NCBI GenBank assembly: GCA_037576215.1
Contig: JBANDB010000020.1
Location: 930,001 to 994,000, forward strand
From: Armillaria gallica
Taxonomy: Eukaryota; Basidiomycota; Agaricomycetes; Agaricales; Physalacriaceae
Reading direction: 5' to 3'
DNA length: 64,000 bases
Shown piece after piece: positions 47,230 to 57,905 of this stretch. The notes below the pieces were generated by a model. The model did no database searches and was not told the DNA's origin. It saw only the letters and a list, made by a program, of their open reading frames with translations. Made by a program: the position numbers and the translations under genes. Position 1 is the stretch's first letter. Every line of letters begins with the position of its first letter.

Positions 47230-47919
47230 TCTTCTTTGGTACAAAGTTCGTGTATGTCCAACTCGACGAAGTGGAGAGAACATTGAAGAGACAAAAAGGT
47301 TTTTATCTGAAAGGGAGCTGTTCGCTGGCACTGCCTTTATCCACCGCCCCGCTGTCTATCTGTTGCGCCCTCACCTATTTCATTATCCTCACCTCGTCAC
47401 AGAACATTGTGGGTATCGTTACAGACGTCGGTGATAAATAAGCTGTACGCCGCTCATAAGACGTTGGGCTCCAAAACCATAAAACCGGTTTCACACCGTT
47501 AGGTTACGGTCCCTCACTATCACGCTTGATGAGAACTAATTGCGTACCCTGATATATGTTCATGCCAGTTGCACCATTACATTACAAGGATTACTAACAC
47601 CCGACAAACGCCTCGTGGACTGCACACAGTACGACTCCGGTGAACAGTTGCCCATTCGAGCCGAAGAACGCGATGCGTGAACCAGCCTAGAGAAGTGAGT
47701 AGTATCGACGCGTTGTAAATGACGAGTGTTTGTACTGGAAAGGTGTTCATAGTGAAAACAGTTCGTGGGGGTAAGTGCTAACTAAACCGACGCGACAAGA
47801 TAGCTTCGAGTCATGCAACTGAGTTCAAACCCGAATGATGTGGAAGGCGTGCGGACTGCGATGCAACGGAGTTCGGACCTGTCGAAGGGGAGTTACTGTG
47901 CTCTTATCACCCACTTCTA
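47230..47919 (+). repeat. Family A repeat, copy 3 (no foldback arm)
   Basis: Matches 28,011-28,580 directly. It stops at 'cgcgacaagatagctt' (47,816), just where the foldback arm begins in copy 2, and is followed by about 100 bases (47,817-47,919) with only a short similarity to the loop ('catgcaactgag'). Confidence 0.65.
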
Positions 47920-48602
47920 GATTGAGTGTTATAACTTATTGGTCCATTTTACGCCTCGGACTTTAGGAATGCAAGTATTAGCAAAAAATGTATAAGAACT
48001 GACACTCTGATTCAACCTAAACCGTAACAACCCCACTCCCAACATGTACCTCCCTTACGAAGACCATAGATATGACGGGTGTGTATTCCTTTCATTTCAT
48101 TTTCCGATTCATCCTCACCGTGAAATTTACAGGGGACTATTGAGGTTTGCAACATATTCGTTTATAGCTCTCTGCTTTGACACTACATTTCTTCTAGGTG
48201 TCTAGCAGACTTCGACTCGGGGTATGTCGACTCTATGCTTCCCGAAAGACGAGCTGACATGATACGTGGGTCAGATTCGCCTCTCACGCAAAGCAGACCG
48301 ACACTTCCTCAGGTTCTAGTGCTCCTGGAGGGGGAAAACCTGTTGATCCGCCTAAGGGAACTGGCCAGAGCGGAGAATAAACATACAGTAGTGCAGGCTC
48401 TGCTAACAACGGAGGTAGTGGTAAACCATAGGTCCATAGACCCATATACTCTTTCGTCAACGACAGGGGCAATAACGAGCTACGTACAATGACGCTACTA
48501 CTGGATTTCGACTGAGACACTTCGCCACTGTAGCGGAACATGCATCGTGATCGATGCGTATTAACCTTCACGGCGAGGCACCCAGGATATGGTGCTTCCA
48601 AA
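47920..48602 (+). repeat. Family B repeat, copy 3, CpG-rich
   Basis: Matches 29,090-29,660, 59,370-59,666 plus 61,212-61,560, and 17,150-17,745. It retains many CG sites that are TG or CA in the 61-kb copy. Frames of 85 (plus) and 125 (minus, 48,661-48,284) codons overlap; neither is conserved in full. Confidence 0.65.
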
Positions 48603-49309
48603 TTGTGGGGGGAGAATTCTACGTTTACGTGGAGCATGGAAGTGTTTATTAAAGTTTGCATCTACGTGCGCTTCAAATACATTGATTTGCGTTTCCATCA
48701 GTGCGTATACGTCGTTATGTCGGCGTGAAATTACATAAATATGAGTACGAGCGAAATTTTTGAATTACTGAGTCTTATTACCGAACATCTCGATTTTTTG
48801 ACGTTGTAGAAGCCCGTACGGAGTTTACAGATACTTAACAGTACTACAATGATTCTTTCAGACACGGTAGACATGAATTCCCTACAGTCGTTCCTTCCTC
48901 CAACTCAGCGTGACAGATATCCGGTTACGAAGGAGAGCCTGAGAGACCGTGTTTAAGAACATTGCAAATAGCGCCGATCTGCTGGTTTCGACCGTGACTC
49001 CGAGATGGTCCTTACAGCAGCGATCTTGTACTGAGTGACTCACCACACCACCGCTAAAGAAAAGACATAATAATGAACTAAGCGTAAAGGCTATAGGTCC
49101 GAAGGACGCCATCAAACCTATTGGGAGACGTAAGAAACTCAGTCATCCCTTCCTCCGACTCGGTGTTTCCTGTTTGAGATGAACTACGCACACCTTCGAT
49201 GATTGTGAATACGTCTGATTTGAAGTTTTAAAGATATTGTGGGCATTGGGGGAGAATGTGAAGACCGCCCGTCGCCGCCCATAATTAATGAATTTTTGAC
49301 TAGGATGTG
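48603..49309 (+). repeat. Family D repeat with GGGC-type element terminus
   Basis: Begins GGGGGGAGAATTCTACGTTT (48,607-48,626), the terminus type of the element at 50,702-51,815, then continues as a block matching 61,583-62,000. Over 48,701-48,733 it has five CG dinucleotides where the 61,675-61,707 copy has none. The opposite end of this element was not found. Confidence 0.55.
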
Positions 49310-49972
49310 ATATCCAATCCTTATCCAGACGTGCCGGAGTAAATCCTGACCGTATGGCATGTTAAAACAACGGAAATAGTGGGACTATACTACTGTAGAT
49401 GAAATCACTAGATATATGCCATACAAGACGACAGCGGTGATAGGTAGTATCAATTGCTCATATCGACGCATACTCGATATCTGTTAAGAATCAGAGTATT
49501 TAGAGTAATACACGAGACAATGAATACTCGAGTAAAACCCAAGTCGTGAACGAGGATGTCCTAAAGCCAAGTTCGATCCGATACGGGTGCTAACAAGCGC
49601 TAGGCGTAGTCGGAAGGCAAACGGAACGGCAAGCGCTAGGCGTAACCGATCAGATATGCTTAGATCACACAGTTAAGTGGACGTCGAAGAGTAGTGAAAT
49701 TAGATTGAGATCCCTAATACAATTTATCTACGAGTTTATATACTAAGGGAAGGTTTGAGTCATTATTATTCTACAATGTTCCATAATATTCAAGTATTAG
49801 TACGAAGAATCGAGAAAGTAACTGAAATTAATAGAAAATACCAGCGAGTCACTGTTAAGACAGAGAAGGCCGAGTATGGGCATGTGTTGACTCATGCACC
49901 GAGTCAATGGATAGGTGAAATCCATAACAATATCCTAGCTGATAAGACTCTTATCATGCGCAATGATCAATG
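49310..49972. repeat. Segment absent from the 62-kb copy; possible LTR remnant
   Basis: Lies where the related block at about 62,000-62,020 has almost nothing. Contains a 15-bp direct repeat CAAGCGCTAGGCGTA at 49,594-49,608 and 49,630-49,644, a TTTATATACTAAGG TATA-like site at 49,734-49,747, and AGAGTAATACACGAGAC shared with 14,926. The 72-codon frame 49,755-49,973 has no recognisable product. Ends are not defined well enough to call an LTR. Confidence 0.35.
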
Positions 49973-50340
49973 ATCATTCTTACCAAGCGCATCCGACTCT
50001 CAGACTGTCACGAAATGCACATGTCCCTTGAATGTGTGACAAGCACCACAGAATGAGCGTTGAACGCCACCGCAGTGAAGGCCATCCATATTCTTATGGT
50101 ACAGAGCGCCTAATGACGGGAATCAAAAATGATTATGTCGTACTCCAGCCCTGATTGTCGGCGGGAGACCGGTAGCATATGGAACGCGCCCGATAGGTCG
50201 CAATTGAAACAGGTCCCGCCAAGATGCGCTCGAGGAACGATTACGAATCTGCCTTCTCGCTGAAAATAGTGGTGCGAGGGCGAGTCATTAAGATAACTGG
50301 AGCCTTCTTTATGCAAAAAGCGGGGGTACGGGTCGTCATC
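49973..50340 (+). repeat. Family D repeat, 3' part
   Basis: Matches 62,018-62,430 (shared 'caatgatcattc', 'ttatggtacagagc' and 'gccctgattgtc'). The copy at 62 kb has a 0.14-kb extra piece (62,105-62,250) that is itself related to 1,180-1,310 inverted. Confidence 0.65.
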
Positions 50341-50701
50341 CGCCGCTACTTAGTATGTCGACTGATCTCTTGGTCTTACAATGAATTATCTACAGTATCA
50401 TGAGTGCACTCTTACCATCTCGGCAACCAGCACCCGCGTTGATGGAGAGAACATTCCGAATGACGCTGAAGACGAACAATGCGAGGAGAAGCGGTGTTAT
50501 TTTCATAGATTAACCGCGATACCAATCCGGTACAGATTTGAATAGTGTCCGCACGATGTCATTGAAGACAGCTGCAGAGGAGAAGGCAAAACCAGGTAGA
50601 GAGCTATTACAGCTCCCGAGGCAGGGCAGGACAGCACGTAAAGCGATACGGACTCGGTTCCGGGGTCATTATAACGAGTAGGACGCTTAACTGCCGAGAT
50701 A
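50341..50701. other. Unassigned DNA
   Basis: No repeat partner, no open frame longer than about 78 codons with recognisable content, no RNA feature noticed. Confidence 0.4.
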
Positions 50702-51815
50702 GGGGCCAAGAGAATTCTGCGTTCGACACCTGCGTGCATGCGTTCAACTGCGTTCGTCTGCGTGTGTGTGAGTTCAACTTGTGTTTATTTGTATGCCAAA
50801 TGATGCATTTAGATACATGGTATCCTGATAACCAGTGTCAGTTGAACGATACATGTTGATTATATTTTCTGTTGAAAATTGACTTACTTTTCTGAGTTTC
50901 CTGGAGATATCTTCATGACTTACTATGACTTGAGAATGAAGGGGAATCATCTAGAAAGGCTATAAATGCATGCATTTTAGTCAGTTCTAGTATCACAAAG
51001 AATACAGTACTGTTTTATGTTGACATACTTGTGATTCCTTCGTTATTCTTGACTTTGAGTAAATCAGGCACCTCCAAAATCAACGCAAAGACTCACGCCC
51101 CTCAGAAATAAGTCACACATGCATCCAAACATTGAATGCAAGCGTTAAGATAGTGCACGCATGTGTTCCTTTTGGAAACGCGTGCGTCCGAAATTGAACG
51201 CAAGTGTATGACAGTGTTGTGACAAATCTGCGTTGGGTGTGTTTGATGCATTCAAGTCCTAGTTGAACTAGTTGACTTACGATCACTTCTATTTCTCCTG
51301 CCCGTAATTGCTCCCAGTCACTCACTCTATGCAGGTATTTTACTTTTATGATGTATTCTAGTCGTGCATAGCCAGGTTGCCGTCAAGTCGTCGTTTTCGA
51401 GCCAAGATTTGGCCCAGTTTCTTCTTGGTTTCTTCAGCTTGTTCCTCAACAGAATGGGAATGGTACCATGGTTTTTAGTGAAGGTTATCATACCTCATGC
51501 CCACTAACACCTCTCAAAGTCTCCAGATGCTCTCACGTTTAAAATACCAGCTCGAACATTAATGGACTCAGCTGTACATAGACCATGAGGAAGAAAATCA
51601 ATTATGGCCGGTGTCAATGCCATATTGGGTATAAATCTGATAGGCAGTAAGTCTTACTTACACTGTAGCTAATGAAGTGATTTTACAGGCGTCTGTAAGC
51701 CCAAATGCACAAGACGCACAACAAACGCATCCATGTCACGCTCACGCAGACGTGACAAACGCATGCGTGAAAACGCGAACGCACGCAAACGCAAACGCAG
51801 AATTCTACGTGCCCC
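50702..51815 (+). mobile_element. Non-autonomous GGGC-ended DNA transposon, second family, 1,114 bp
   Basis: Left end GGGGCCAAGAGAATTCTGCG and right end, read inward on the other strand, GGGGCACGTAGAATTCTGCG. These are nearly the same termini as the 19-22 kb element, but the subterminal arrays differ: here units around GCGTTCG or CGCAAACG (50,720-50,775; 51,685-51,805) replace the GCGTGG units. No transposase. The flanking octamers CCGAGATA and TTCAAGTA do not match, so a target duplication is not visible. Confidence 0.6.
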
Positions 51816-52700
51816 TTCAAGTATCCTTTTGTTAATCCACGGTGAAGCTCTACGCTTCAATGCATCATGTCTTACATCTGCCTGAACAATGAGGAGTGTA
51901 CAGAACCAATATTCCGCCACGACACTCCCTCTTTCGCTTATCGGTACCGAAGCCAAGTTCTGTTGATGTATCCGTTCGGATGCGGCTGCGTGACTGTTGG
52001 TCGTCCATAGGGAAGTTGAGAGCGAGTCCCAGGACATGCGAATAAAGAGGCTCAAATTCTACGGGCTGCCGTCAGATATTACATGGTCTTAAAGTTAGTT
52101 ACTGTCAGGATCAAAGCCAGCACTCAAAAAAACCTCCACGTACCATTTTTCCAAAGGAAATGACGTCCTCGATCTAAAAACTCGGTTCGCAGGGAGATAT
52201 AATGCAGCATAGAGGAGGAAGAGGCAGTTTTGAGAAGCGATGGACGAGGTATACAGGAAACTTGAAGCAAGGGACGACGGGAGTGTAATGGCGCAATGGA
52301 GGATTGATGGTGTCAGACGGAGAGCATCTTCGGCAATATCCCGGTCGATCCGACGAACAGTCCTCTTCCGCCTTCGTCCACTTTTTGATTCAACGTCTAC
52401 TCGCCGCATCCGTCCGGCATTATCGATGAACAAAGAAGTCAAGTCGTTATGCCATCTTCTTCCCCAGCAGCAAAGGAAAAGGCAAACATTTCTTCCGAAC
52501 GTCTTGCAAATTTTCATACCCTGGCGGTCTGTCATGCACCGATCTCTCGCCTCAAGCAATCAGAAGGCCATGCCTATCAAGGTAATAAAGGCATTTGAGT
52601 TGCCAGACCACGGGGCTCTTACCGAGTTATCCTTAGTACCAACGGCGTACTTCAACGACGGTACCATGGCACCATGTACATTTTGTGTATTTTGAATTCC
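51816..52700 (-). pseudogene. Family C relic, minus strand, with 154-codon frame
   Basis: Reverse complement of 40,000-40,700. Minus-strand frame 52,559-52,095 (154 codons) reads from MLEARDRCMTDRQG through RDIAEDALRLTPSI to FLSAGFDPDSN; minus-strand frame 52,055-51,669 starts MSLFIRMSWDSLSTSL as in the 40.5-kb copy and then runs into the transposon end at 51,815. Together they suggest two old exons of one gene with the gap 52,095-52,055 between them. No domain recognised. Confidence 0.45.
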
Positions 52701-52750
52701 AACTCGTGCTACGTATGAGTTTCGTTTTCCTATACTCTGTTCGAAATCAG

Positions 52751-52799
52751 TTAGACATGGTGTGGTGGCTCACCCCTAGGGAGTCGATCCCTAGTCTAA
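52751..52799 (+). other. Anticodon-less tRNA-like module, copy 2 (perfect stems)
   Basis: Acceptor-like TTAGAC (52,751-52,756) pairs perfectly with GTCTAA (52,794-52,799). The D-arm GGTG-TGGTGGCT-CACC (52,759-52,774) has four perfect pairs. The T-arm TAGGG-AGTCGAT-CCCTA (52,777-52,793) has five perfect pairs and a seven-base loop. Only one or two bases link the D and T arms, so there is no anticodon arm. It contains an A-box-like TGGTGTGGTGGCTCA and a weak B box. Related to 4,361-4,412. Confidence 0.6.
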
Positions 52800-53779
52800 T
52801 GACCCCTTGATGTCACGCTTAAATTGTTTTTTATGTGGTAGTTTCCAACACGTTAAGGTTCCTAAGGCCTAAACCGTAAACCTTTTCACCACGTTTCATG
52901 GAGAACACGATTACAGTTCGAGGATAGGCATTGAATTCTTCGCGGCACGTATTCCCAAATGTCGCGTCCCAGAAATAACACAGCGGAAGATTATCACAGT
53001 ATTAATATTGACTTCTTCACGATGATCAGGTCTCTACTTTGTGTGCATATCACGGAGCAACTCACGATAATAAAAGACACTACATTCGTGTAACAGCGCA
53101 GCTGTGGTGGCCTTGGGTTCAATTCCCAATCACTGCGTACGTCAGTCTTCCTTTCGGAAGAAAAATCATTTTTCACCAAAGATTCCATTCCTTGTCAAGC
53201 GTCAACAAAGTTCGTTCTTGAATGTACAATTAACATGTCGCCCCTAGAATGAAAAGACGGCACTGATGATATTTATGACGACTCAAAAGACAGCAGGTAA
53301 CAGCTTCCCATCCATTTATGATACAATATCACAACGTAAAAAGCTCGGGAGAAAAATATCCTTGAGTTACACAAAACAAAATACTCCACCCATAATGTGT
53401 TGATCGATCCATTTTGAAAAAGTCGCATCCTTTTGAGAAAGCTGCAAAGGACATCTCAGCATCCGATGACTGAATATCATTAGGAAGCACACCGGGTCGT
53501 AAATAGTTATCTAACATCTATGGTGGTAGCTCATGATTGGGGAAGCCTTCGAGTGCTCAAAATTATACAATGTACGATCAAAAACGAGTGGAATATGCCA
53601 GATGTCGTTAAGCAGACTATGCGAAGAGTTTTAACTACAGGAAAGACAGAGATAATCTTGACGGGCTTCGGAATCATGCATTCATGACGTGCAGGAGTGG
53701 GATATCCAAACCACGCTGTTTCAGGGAGAAGAAATGACTTCGATGGGTCTGCACCACCGAAGGAGTATAAGCTTCATCA
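52800..53779 (-). repeat. Family J repeat, copy 2, with tRNA-like module
   Basis: Reverse complement of 38,811-39,790. Plus strand 53,085-53,140 carries GTGTAACAGCGCAG followed by a perfect T-arm TTGGG-TTCAATT-CCCAA (53,113-53,129); the partner at 39,465-39,525 is inverted. No gene. Confidence 0.6.
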
Positions 53780-54460
53780 AGGATAAAGCAATCAGACCTT
53801 ACTTCCAAAGCGCGCGCCAAATGCAAGAAGTTACGGTATCCCGCATCTCAGCACGTATCGACGAGACATAAACCACTGATTCTATGAAAATCACCGCATG
53901 TAAGTCGCCGTAAGGTTATGCCGACACGCATCATTCACCATCTAGGCCTATGAGTGTACTTCTTAGTTACCGCAAGGATAGATACAGAGAGACGAACATG
54001 GAACGTGCACCTCCGACGTCAAGAGGTCCAAAAGAAGGCGCCTATTGGAACGATGTCGGAAGATACATAACTCCCTCCGCATAACAGGCATCCAATTTAA
54101 CACTACAGTGACCAGAGACGATCTCCTGCTCTCGAGAATCGGATGGATAAAGGACCCTTGACGTTGAACCTCGAGTCACACGAGAATGGATGGCATATAT
54201 GACACAAAGAGCAAGGGAAAAGATGAGAAACGGAGGTCGAAGTCCGTCCGCAATTATTGAGAGGGACCTGATAGTGGATAGGTGCCCCCCATCGAAGGAA
54301 AAGAGATCTGGGATGGGTTTCTGGTTGGTATCAAAGATGGTTTTAACGTCCCTCCGAAGGAAATGACGAGCCATGCGATGGGGGGTGCATTTCTATGTGA
54401 GACTGAAAGTGTGGCGGGAGTCGGGATCGGTGAAGTGGATGATCTATGAGAGCGGCACAT
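53780..54460 (-). pseudogene. F-box/LRR-like pseudogene, copy 6, minus strand
   Basis: Reverse complement of 38,150-38,830. Minus-strand frame from 54,374 reads MARHFLRRDVKTIFDTNQKP, then DLFSFDGGHLSTIRSLSII, matching the family's ARHFLWRN and LFSFNSGRLATIRSLSVV phrases. The F-box helix itself is truncated at 54,460, beyond which homology stops. Leucine-rich exon remnants lie at 53,900-53,800 (minus). Inactive copy. Confidence 0.6.
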
Positions 54461-54741
54461 TCTGGGGCGAGTGGGAAGGAGGTATCACTGAGTACAACAA
54501 GTACCATGCCGACAATTGCTGCGCTGTACAGCTCAACAAAAGACGAGACCGAGAATGGGAGAATTCAAGCAGATGAAGAAGAGAGCAGATGGCACCACAA
54601 TTGAATATTGAAGCGGGGTCTGAATAACAGGCGGCCCGCGAAGGAGAATCGGAACGAAACGGAAAGACGCGGAATAGATTTCAGTCCCATGGGTCGGTCA
54701 GGTCGACATGATAACCGAATACCTGTATACATAGGACTCGG
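54461..54741. other. Unassigned DNA between two repeat blocks
   Basis: No partner in the window. It is the join between the minus-strand F copy and the start of the large inverted block (54,742). A short plus frame 54,373-54,576 has no recognisable product. Confidence 0.4.
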
Positions 54742-56700
54742 AATACGGAACTATAGTACTATCGTTAAAGTACACCATTGGTACTCAGTGTAATTCGGCC
54801 AGGGTCTTGTGGTCCGAACTTCGAAGACTGAAAAGTCTTTATTACCTTGATAGGTATGGCTCTCTGACTCCTTGAGGCGGCATGACAGACCGCGGGGCAT
54901 GGCCTTAGTGAGGGGACAGCAAAGGCAGTGAAATCGTCCAACTACGGTTATACGTTTCTTCTGGAACAGGTGCATGGACGTTAAAAGCCTATCATTACGA
55001 GCCCATCATGTTCGAAAGAATCTGTCAGACTGTCACTTTCGGGTGGTCCTGTACAAATTTCGAAGGGCGTTAAGAAGAAAAATATTGCCTTCGACTTTGC
55101 TGCTGGAAATAAGATGCCATAAGAACACCATGAGCTGCTTGTTCGCAGACGGATGGACGTTATTGCTATTTTCATAAATGACGAGATTCTCGAAAAGAAA
55201 AAAAAAGTTTTGACACGACGTCGAAGCCCGATCTCAACCTGCGCCATCTGAGATAACCCACGAGACAACCTATGACGTCGATTATCATAACCCGCTCAGA
55301 GGCCTTAAGCGGAAAAGGACTGTACATCGGACCGACCCGGATATTGCCGAAGATCTCTCCTTCTGCCACACTCGCCGCCATTACTACTACAAGAACTCTC
55401 GTCGACCCTTCCCTTCATACCTCTTCCTTCGCTTCTTTAACCATGCCTGTGCTGCATGATATCTCCCCAGAAACCAAGGTTTTGGACTGGGAGTGTTGTT
55501 TCCATTTGGGTAATCATGTGCTAGACTTGATACTGACAGTGACCGCCCATCAGACTGCGTAATATCTGAAAAGAGCCTGGAGGAATCAACGTCTTTCTTC
55601 GCGTGCTTCGGTACTCGCTCTCTGCATCACTATAGACGACCAACAGTCAAGGCACATTCTTTGAGATTAAAGGTGCTTCATGGCGAGCATCATGGATGAT
55701 AGTCCTAGCGTTGTCTCTTGTAGGGACGAATTCCGCTTTCTGTAGCCGGGTGACCCTTGACATCCGTTTATAGCTTTTCTTTCCAGGCGAGAAGGGCCTG
55801 CCTATTTTAGACTTTGCGATACCAGCTCTCAATCTGATACCAACCTCACTTACAAGGGGATCATCACTATTCACAATGTATCTGTACCGATTCAGGATGA
55901 TATAAGGCGTTGGGATGTGGAGATGCCGGTCTGGTGAGTCGTTCCATTGTGTTTTGTGTGTCACCGTATCTTATGGCCGTGAGAAAGGGCATTCATCGTT
56001 GTCAACACCTCAGCATGAGCTGACCACGCTTGTACAAGGTACCACCGACACACCATCCTGTGCCTCCCAGCTAAAACGTAATTTGTTCACTACATCATTT
56101 TCTGCAGCAGTTATGCGTATGCCATCATCTCGCTATCACAATCTTCACTTTTGTATACTCTCAGCGTCACGGTGGAATATTGGTTCTGCATGCTGCCTGC
56201 TTTTCTGGGAGACGTAAGACATGGTGAGGAGATAGTGTCATTGTGCATTTGCAACTGGTGAATTAAATCTAGTTCTGTGTGCCACCCTTGCTTATGATCT
56301 GCAACAGGCTCTTCGAGATACATTTACAGGCGCACTTGCAGAGAAAGTGAGCGCATCTTCATAACAGGTGAGTCATCCGTTTGCCGTGAGATACGTCCTC
56401 GCGCTGACATGTCCAAGTTAGGATAGTCTTGACCTTAGTCATTCATCTATTCTGTTTTGCTATGGTGAAGCCCTTCGAGACGTAGATGATGGCAGGAAGC
56501 ACACATCGTCGGTCGGATGGAGGACAACGGATCTTCAAGCCGGTTTGTAGTACGTATTACTCACACTTCTTTTTACATCAGATCAATCTCATTAACCTTA
56601 CTCAGCCACGCATAGCCTTCGGGTTTTGGTAAGCATCCAGCGGTGCCATCAGTGCAGAAAGCGACGGCTCATAGAATAAAAGGACAACACTGAGAACACA
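54742..56700 (+). pseudogene. Family C relics, plus strand (two modules)
   Basis: Reverse complement of 2,480-4,285. The first module, 54,742-55,570, carries 'gatattgccgaagatctctcc' (55,340) and matches 9,590-9,790. The second, 55,570-56,490, ends with a phrase reading YDLQQALRDTFTGALAEK (56,293-56,346) that corresponds to ADGLQQARRSTFTGAFGEK of the 40.5-kb copy. Frames are interrupted by stops, so this copy is inactive. Confidence 0.5.
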
Positions 56701-57905
56701 TACAATAATTCAGATACAAGGACTCGAACCCCGGTAGACCGACAACCCAGCGTTCACTGCCAGTGTCCAAGAGTGATCTGATCATCTTACACCAGACCGG
56801 ACTATGACAACTCGATTAGGATGTTGGGAATCGAGCTTCAACCTACAGCTTATCTCTTTCAACATCTCTTTCGCAGGGCTCTCGGGAGAGAACAAAACTC
56901 TGACTTTTTTACATGAGAAGCATTGAGAAGCGCGGGATCTATGAGTTCCAATATAGAGAGGACTTTCGGTTGAGCATAGAGAGAGTCTTCAGTCGGCAGA
57001 GACGGAAAAGGCCAGACCCGGATATTGCTGAAGATGCTCTCCATCACCCTTTGGACCCGCCGGACTTCCCGCTCATACAAGTGCCATCGCTTCTTGAAAC
57101 TCACTACTGTGACTGCTCCGCCAAAGGGTACCGCGTGATTATCCCACACGAATGAAGGCCTTGGATTCGGAGTGTTATTTCTGCTGGATAAAAGTACGTG
57201 GCGGGTTTTTTTGATTACCGGTCTCAATACTGACAGTGGCCAACTCTCAGACACATCTGCGTGAAGTGCTCTGTGTTTCCTCGCTCTGAGGGATATATGG
57301 AATACGGAGGATGACTAACAATAAAACGACTCGATGGTACAATTGGAATCACCGAGAATGAACCGAAGGAGACTCAAATGGAGCGCCGCAGAGTGCCAGT
57401 GCTAGGATGAATCTATACTGCCCGTTTTTTTAGCGTCCAGTAGATGCTAAATATCGATCATTGCAGAAATCTCTTTCTGTTACACCGCACTGGCGAGAAA
57501 GGAAGACATGTTTTCAATATCGCATTCCGACCTCGCTGTGAAGGACATCTTTACTCTCGGTACTCTATCGGCTATCGGCAACACAATTGATAGCAATTCA
57601 AGCGGTCGTACGATCGTACAATGAGGGGGTAGAGTTGCTGTTGGTGCTCATCGGAGTCTGTGAGTGTGTTCAACCTGGTTTCATGTCGTTCGCGGTGTCT
57701 ATAAGGACGCCTTTCGAGAGGAGGAATGTTCGAACGATGCATGTTCTTTTGTTTGTACGCAGGGGCGCCTGGTGCACTTGTGTTCTCCCGTCTTGTTCAC
57801 CGTTATACTGTACCTCAGTGTATGCGTCCAGCTTCATCGATCACTATTGAACTCTTGCGTTTGGCCCGCGCTTCTCGGGTATGCCCTGGCTGCCGCCAAG
57901 GTCAT
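56700..57905 (+). pseudogene. Family M relic, plus strand, copy 6
   Basis: Reverse complement of 1,450-2,470 up to 57,670, then continuing. The plus-strand frame 56,913-57,155 includes DPDIAEDALHH and DPPDFPLIQVPSLLETHYCD, ending SAKGYRVIIPHE. The antisense 131-codon frame (57,254-56,859) runs against the direction inferred for the family. On the minus strand 56,770-56,700 is a tRNA-like module (GGG-TTCGAGT-CCT) equivalent to 2,385-2,452. Confidence 0.5.

Noticed and set aside
49310..49972. Complete solo LTR
   Set aside because: It has a TATA-like site and matches a motif at 14.9 kb, but no TG...CA termini or target duplication could be defined.
56859..57254. 131-codon antisense frame in an M relic
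   Set aside because: Same reason: opposite to the family direction and not matched in the inverted copy at 1.9-2.3 kb.
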